A stretch of 8,366 nt of DNA from an uncultured Bacilli bacterium. Lineage in GTDB: Bacteria > Bacillota_I > Bacilli_A > RF39 > UBA660. Below are positions 5,013 to 8,366 of this stretch, one piece after another. A program made the translations under genes and the position numbers. Below the pieces are notes generated by a model. The model saw only the letters and a program-made list of their open reading frames with translations. It had not been told where the DNA came from and did not search any database. Location: positions 1 through 8,366 of the forward strand of contig CANQOD010000047.1 in the NCBI GenBank assembly GCA_947625395.1, written 5' to 3'. The first letter of the stretch is position 1; each line of letters begins with the position of its first letter.

Positions 5013-6173
5013 CTAAATCGATTTTGCTTGATGTGGTGGTGTATTTGTTTTCTGATAAAGTTCTGTGATAAGGGAATCATCATATTCCATCAGTGTTTGT
5101 GGTGTTTGATAGTGAAGTGCACTATCACTTTCTCCGGGATAACTCGTAATTTCAATCTCCTTAAAATGATATTGTAGTCTTAAAAAGTTGCGAATAAACT
5201 TATTCGTAATATTTTCTTGTAAATGGTCTGCATAGGAGAAAGCTTCTTCCATTTCATCTAGCATTTTGACTTTGATGGGTTCTTCCAAGTTCATAAGAAG
5301 TGCTTCCATCTTTTTCTGTTTTCCTAATAAAATCAAGTCTTTTGCCTGATAGCGCATTGGAAGATAAGAACAAGCTTCAAACTGTTGAATGCCCTTTCGA
5401 TTCATGTATCCTAAGAATAAAGCTAAAGAACAAACTTGTGCAGGAGATACATCCGTTATTTTTTCGTCAAAATAATCGTCTTCTACTTCCTTATTTGCCC
5501 GATAGAGTGCTCTTTTCACTTTTTTATAAAACGAATCTTGTCGTTGATGATTCTCTCCATCTTGAATGGCATAAATAAAACAAGTCTTCTCACAAATTCC
5601 AAATGATATCTTAGGAAGTTGATAGCTTTCGCCATCCTCATTCTCTACACAAGATACAAAAGTATAAGGCGTTTCCATATTAGGATGTTGTGCTTCAACT
5701 CCATAGATGATTTGTGTTTTATCCATCATAAAGCAATCATGACTATCCACTTTTATTTTTTCTTCTTGAACAGTAGAGTCTTTTAAAAATTGGATTCGTC
5801 TCTCAAGAAATGAAACAGGATTTTCAAAGTCTTCAGGAGTCGCATTGCTCCATAATACTGTCATTAGATACTTCTCTTGTGCTTCTTGATGACCGTCATA
5901 GTAGACATTATCGTAAGCGTAAAACAGTGGATGTTCATGTAAAAACTGCAACATACTATCCACATATGCATTCATTTTTTCTTCAAATAACTCTACATTT
6001 CTAACGTTTAATGTAATGTCGTTATTCCCTTTAAATTGTTTTTGTATTTTTCCTTGATGGCCATAAAAGTTTGTATTCATTGCTTCTACAAAAGCCCAAT
6101 CTTCTACATGTACTTTTTGAGCAGCAGCTTCTTCTAAAACTGCATACAATATTTTTCTTCTTTCTTCACTCAT
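5013..6173 (-). CDS. Hypothetical soluble protein, 386 aa, last gene of the ruvAB-queA operon
   Basis: I do not recognise this family. From the ATG at 6171-6173 the product is 386 aa, acidic to neutral, with no signal peptide or membrane segment visible. It appears to have a mainly helical N-terminal part (1-150), a beta-rich centre (about 150-205, including QLPKISFGIC and TCFIYAIQDG) and a helical C-terminal part (about 212-340, including FYKKVKRALYRANKEVEDD and the SYLPMRYQAKD stretch), then a Pro/His-rich tail. I see no nucleotide-binding loop, zinc ligands or helix-turn-helix motif. A longer frame can be opened from TTG at 6207-6209, but that lacks a ribosome-binding site and would overlap queA. 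The chosen ATG has AGGAG seven bases upstream, with the queA stop inside it. Spacing of 10 nt implies co-transcription and perhaps coupled translation with queA. A terminator lies about 50 nt downstream. Function is unknown; operon membership alone does not establish a role in recombination or tRNA modification. Confidence 0.85.
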   Translation of the reverse strand: MSEERRKILYAVLEEAAAQKVHVEDWAFVEAMNTNFYGHQGKIQKQFKGNNDITLNVRNVELFEEKMNAYVDSMLQFLHEHPLFYAYDNVYYDGHQEAQEKYLMTVLWSNATPEDFENPVSFLERRIQFLKDSTVQEEKIKVDSHDCFMMDKTQIIYGVEAQHPNMETPYTFVSCVENEDGESYQLPKISFGICEKTCFIYAIQDGENHQRQDSFYKKVKRALYRANKEVEDDYFDEKITDVSPAQVCSLALFLGYMNRKGIQQFEACSYLPMRYQAKDLILLGKQKKMEALLMNLEEPIKVKMLDEMEEAFSYADHLQENITNKFIRNFLRLQYHFKEIEITSYPGESDSALHYQTPQTLMEYDDSLITELYQKTNTPPHQAKSI

Positions 6174-6180
6174 ATATTTT

Positions 6181-6185
6181 CTCCT
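6181..6185 (-). promoter_or_regulatory. Ribosome-binding site fixing the start of the 386-aa protein
   Basis: AGGAG on the minus strand lies seven bases before the ATG at 6171-6173 and shares bases with the queA TAG stop (TAGGAG). This favours the ATG start over the in-frame upstream TTG at 6207-6209 and suggests termination-reinitiation coupling with queA. Confidence 0.8.
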
Positions 6186-7209
6186 AAATAATAAGCATCG
6201 CGTCCCCAAACGAGAAAAAACGATATTGTCTTTGAACAGCTTCCTTGTAGGCTTTTAAAATATATTCTTTCTTTGAAAAGGCAGATACTAACATTAATAA
6301 AGTTGATTTTGGTAAATGAAAATTGGTAATTAAACCATCAATACCACGGAAAGTATAGCCTGGATAAATAAAGATATTGGTAAAGCCACTGCAACTTACA
6401 AATTTCCCGTGATCCTGCATCACTGTTTCTAAAACTCTTGTTGAGGTGGTTCCGACTGCGATAATGCGACCACCATTTTGTCGTGTTTCGTTTAAAATGT
6501 GGGCTGTTTCTTCACTCATCACATAGTATTCACTATGCATCTTGTGTTCTTCTATTTTCTCTACTTCAACAGGACGAAATGTCCCAAGTCCGACATGTAA
6601 AGTAACTGGCACAATTTTGACCTTTTTTGCCTTTATTTTCTCTAATAATTCCTTTGTAAAATGGAGCCCAGCAGTAGGTGCTGCAGCACTTCCTAATTCT
6701 TTCGCATAGACTGTTTGATAGCGATTTTTATCTTCTAATTTTTCATGAATATAAGGAGGAAGTGGCATACTTCCTAACGATTCTAAGATTTCAATAAAAA
6801 TGCCCTCATAAGAAAATGTATATTCACGAAGTCCATCTTGCTTTTCTTTTGTACAGGTTGCCCGCAGTCTACCATCGCCAAAAGAAATGACGGTTCCCAT
6901 TTTCACTCTTCTAGCTGGCTTTGTTAAACATTCCCATGTATCTCCCTCTAAATTTTTAAGAAGCAGCACTTCAATCACAGCACCTGTTTCTTCTTTTTCT
7001 CCAATCAATCTAGCAGGTAACACTTTTGTATCATTAATCACGAGTGTATCATTTTCATGAAGCTCATGGATGATATCTGGAAACATCTGATGCTTCATCT
7101 CTCCTGTTTTGCGGTTCAGGACTAAAAGTCTTGAAGCATCCCTTTGTTTCAAAGGTACCTGGGCAATCAATTCTGGAGGCAATTCATAATCAAACTCTTT
7201 TACTTCCAT
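6184..7209 (-). CDS. queA: S-adenosylmethionine:tRNA ribosyltransferase-isomerase QueA
   Basis: The product is 341 aa, the usual QueA length. QueA transfers and isomerises the ribose moiety of S-adenosylmethionine onto 7-aminomethyl-7-deazaguanine (preQ1) already placed at tRNA position 34, giving epoxyqueuosine; it is the step after Tgt. Family signatures in order: FDYELPPELIAQ (6-17), VINDTKVLPARL (57-68), the GSAAAPTAGLHFT stretch (173-185), LHVGLGTFRPV (204-214), GTTSTRVLE (253-261), the DGLITNFHLPKSTLLMLVSA block (291-310) and the terminal YRFFSFGDAMLI (329-340). The ATG is preceded by AAGGAAGG at 7217-7224. It follows ruvB by 17 nt and precedes an unknown gene by 10 nt, with its TAG stop inside that gene's ribosome-binding site. 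No defect is visible. Its presence implies the cell makes or acquires preQ1. Confidence 0.98.
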   Translation of the reverse strand: MEVKEFDYELPPELIAQVPLKQRDASRLLVLNRKTGEMKHQMFPDIIHELHENDTLVINDTKVLPARLIGEKEETGAVIEVLLLKNLEGDTWECLTKPARRVKMGTVISFGDGRLRATCTKEKQDGLREYTFSYEGIFIEILESLGSMPLPPYIHEKLEDKNRYQTVYAKELGSAAAPTAGLHFTKELLEKIKAKKVKIVPVTLHVGLGTFRPVEVEKIEEHKMHSEYYVMSEETAHILNETRQNGGRIIAVGTTSTRVLETVMQDHGKFVSCSGFTNIFIYPGYTFRGIDGLITNFHLPKSTLLMLVSAFSKKEYILKAYKEAVQRQYRFFSFGDAMLII

Positions 7210-7226
7210 TGTAATTCCTTCCTTTT

Positions 7227-8255
7227 TTATACGTTGTAATCCTGATTAAAAATGGTATTTTGATAATTCAAATGCAACTCTTCATAAGCTTTTTCTGTCG
7301 CCACTCTTCCTCTTGCGGTCCTTTTTAAGAATCCTTGTTGTAATAGATAGGGTTCTAAAACATCTTCAATGGTAGAAATTTCTTCCCCAATACTAGAAGC
7401 AATGGCTTCAACGCCTACTGGTCCTCCATTAAATTTATGAATAATCGCAGACAAAAGTTGATAATCCGTTTCATCCAAGCCACTTTGATTGACACCCAAA
7501 CGTTTTAGGGCTTTCTGCATCACTTCTAAGTCAATCTCTTCTTTTCCATCAACAAGGGCAAAATCCCGTACTCTTCGAAAAAGACGATTGGCAATTCTTG
7601 GAGTGCCACGGCTTCTTTTTGCTAATTCAATGGCGGCTTCTTTCGAAATGGGCATTGTAAGGACCCTGGAAGTTCTCTCCACAATTTGTGTTAACTCTTC
7701 AACTGTGTAAAACTGTAATTTAGAAACAATCCCAAATCTATCACGCAAAGGACTTGATAAATCTCCAGCACGAGTCGTAGCGCCAACCAAGGTAAATGGA
7801 GGTAAATCAATTTTGATATTTCGACTATTCCCGTCCCCTCCGATAATAATATCTAACGAAAAATCTTCCATTGCTGGATACAAAATTTCTTCAATAAATC
7901 TTGGCATACGATGAATTTCATCGATAAAAAGAACATCTCCTGGTTCTAATGAGGATAAGATAGCGGCTAAATCCCCCGATTTTTCAATCGATGGACCACT
8001 AGCTGTTTTAATATTACTGCCAAGTTCTCTTGCGATAATATAAGCTAAGGTTGTCTTGCCAAGGCCTGGAGGCCCATAAAGTAACACATGGTCCAGTGGT
8101 TCATTTCGCATTTTGGCGGCTTCAACAAATACGCGAATATTTTCTTTGACTTCTTTTTGGCCGATATATTCATCAATTGTTTCAGGACGAATACTGTTAT
8201 CCACTTCTTCGTCTTGTTCTAAAACATGATTGGTAACAATTCTCTCCTCTTCCAT
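7227..8255 (-). CDS. ruvB: Holliday junction branch migration ATPase RuvB
   Basis: The product is 342 aa, normal RuvB length, and appears intact. It is the AAA+ motor that drives branch migration of Holliday junctions with RuvA during recombinational repair, in the cytoplasm on DNA. Visible motifs in order: the N-terminal RPETIDEYIGQ segment (about 23-33), Walker A GPPGLGKT (61-68), Walker B LFIDEIH (109-115), sensor 1 around VGATTRAG (157-164), the LRDRFG motif with the probable arginine finger R171, sensor 2 around RGTPRIANRL (216-225), and a C-terminal winged-helix domain (about 258-330) with GFLKRTARGR (308-317). The ATG start is supported by GGAGG eight bases upstream. The stop lies 17 nt before queA, so ruvA-ruvB-queA probably form one operon. 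The Walker B region reads HRMPRFIEEILYPAMEDF; all key residues are present. Confidence 0.98.
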   Translation of the reverse strand: MEEERIVTNHVLEQDEEVDNSIRPETIDEYIGQKEVKENIRVFVEAAKMRNEPLDHVLLYGPPGLGKTTLAYIIARELGSNIKTASGPSIEKSGDLAAILSSLEPGDVLFIDEIHRMPRFIEEILYPAMEDFSLDIIIGGDGNSRNIKIDLPPFTLVGATTRAGDLSSPLRDRFGIVSKLQFYTVEELTQIVERTSRVLTMPISKEAAIELAKRSRGTPRIANRLFRRVRDFALVDGKEEIDLEVMQKALKRLGVNQSGLDETDYQLLSAIIHKFNGGPVGVEAIASSIGEEISTIEDVLEPYLLQQGFLKRTARGRVATEKAYEELHLNYQNTIFNQDYNV

Positions 8256-8263
8256 TTTTTCAC

Positions 8264-8268
8264 CCTCC
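8264..8268 (-). promoter_or_regulatory. ruvB ribosome-binding site overlapping the ruvA stop
   Basis: GGAGG on the minus strand, eight bases before the ruvB ATG, with its first G being the last base of the ruvA TAG stop. The same TAGGAG arrangement occurs at the queA/386-aa protein junction. Confidence 0.8.
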
Positions 8269-8366
8269 TATTTTAATAATAATTGTAAAGCTTGTTTAAT
8301 TTGTTCTTCAATTGATAAATGCTCATCAATTTTAGGAAGAATGGACTTAAACTCTTTTTCTTTATA
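8268..8366 (-). CDS. ruvA: RuvA C-terminal end (partial, Holliday junction DNA-binding subunit)
   Basis: Only the last 32 codons and a TAG stop are inside the window; the 5' part lies beyond the right edge. The visible residues end in a helical segment (LSIEEQIKQALQLLLK) of the kind that closes RuvA domain III, the mobile C-terminal domain that contacts RuvB. RuvA binds Holliday junctions as a tetramer and loads RuvB hexamers onto the arms for branch migration. The call rests on this C-terminal pattern together with the position 12 nt upstream of an unmistakable ruvB, the usual ruvA-ruvB order. The TAG stop overlaps the ruvB Shine-Dalgarno sequence (TAGGAGG), which suggests translational coupling. 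The fragment is too short for identification by sequence alone, so context carries most of the weight. Confidence 0.85.
   Translation of the reverse strand, partial: YKEKEFKSILPKIDEHLSIEEQIKQALQLLLK

Noticed and set aside
6174..6209. Upstream TTG start for the 386-aa protein
   Set aside because: There is no Shine-Dalgarno sequence in front of it and it overlaps queA, whereas the downstream ATG has AGGAG at good spacing.
1..8366. tRNA, rRNA, CRISPR array or insertion sequence
   Set aside because: No cloverleaf, repeat-spacer pattern, transposase motif or terminal inverted repeats with target duplication were seen by eye on either strand.

Overview
The window is a dense, low-GC block of bacterial chromosome in which every supported gene lies on the minus strand (transcription runs from high to low coordinates). 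The standard genetic code fits: Trp is read from TGG and TGA does not interrupt genes. Shine-Dalgarno sites are strong, intrinsic terminators are rich in T, and RuvB, QueA and Tgt look typical of Bacillota. This points to a Bacillota bacterium, possibly a gut Erysipelotrichia/Coprobacillaceae-type lineage. That placement is an impression from protein style, not a measured result.

Layout in the direction of transcription: (1) the C-terminal end of ruvA (8268-8366, cut by the window edge), ruvB (7227-8255), queA (6184-7209) and an unrecognised soluble protein of 386 aa (5013-6173) form one tight operon with gaps of 10-17 nt. It ends at a strong hairpin terminator (4931-4964). (2) A near-consensus promoter whose -35 box lies inside that terminator hairpin drives two tandem paralogous genes (3204-4892 and 1562-3187). 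Their 562-aa and 541-aa products look like chains of GreA-type modules: an N-terminal coiled coil plus Gre C-terminal-like domain, then two further Gre C-terminal-like segments. A second terminator (1524-1553) follows. (3) A second promoter, also embedded in that terminator, drives tgt (359-1483).

ruvAB act in Holliday-junction branch migration. tgt and queA are successive steps of tRNA queuosine modification. ruvAB, queA and tgt are commonly neighbours in Bacillota. Here the queA-tgt link is interrupted by the unknown gene and the two Gre-repeat genes, which have their own transcription unit.

Downstream of tgt (1-358) there is no intact gene. On the minus strand at 130-342 there is an open C-terminal fragment without a start codon. 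Its residue pattern (WYGD, YPW, RGGN, AGVF, SFR), local GC of about 49% and pyrimidine-ending codons match the variable region of diversity-generating retroelement (DGR) target proteins, which have a C-type-lectin fold. It is followed by an 8-bp hairpin, a terminator-like hairpin and another inverted repeat at the window edge. No reverse transcriptase or template repeat is visible here. This orphan variable-region-like fragment and the two Gre-repeat proteins are the most interesting content. An atypical specificity loop in Tgt is a third point of interest.
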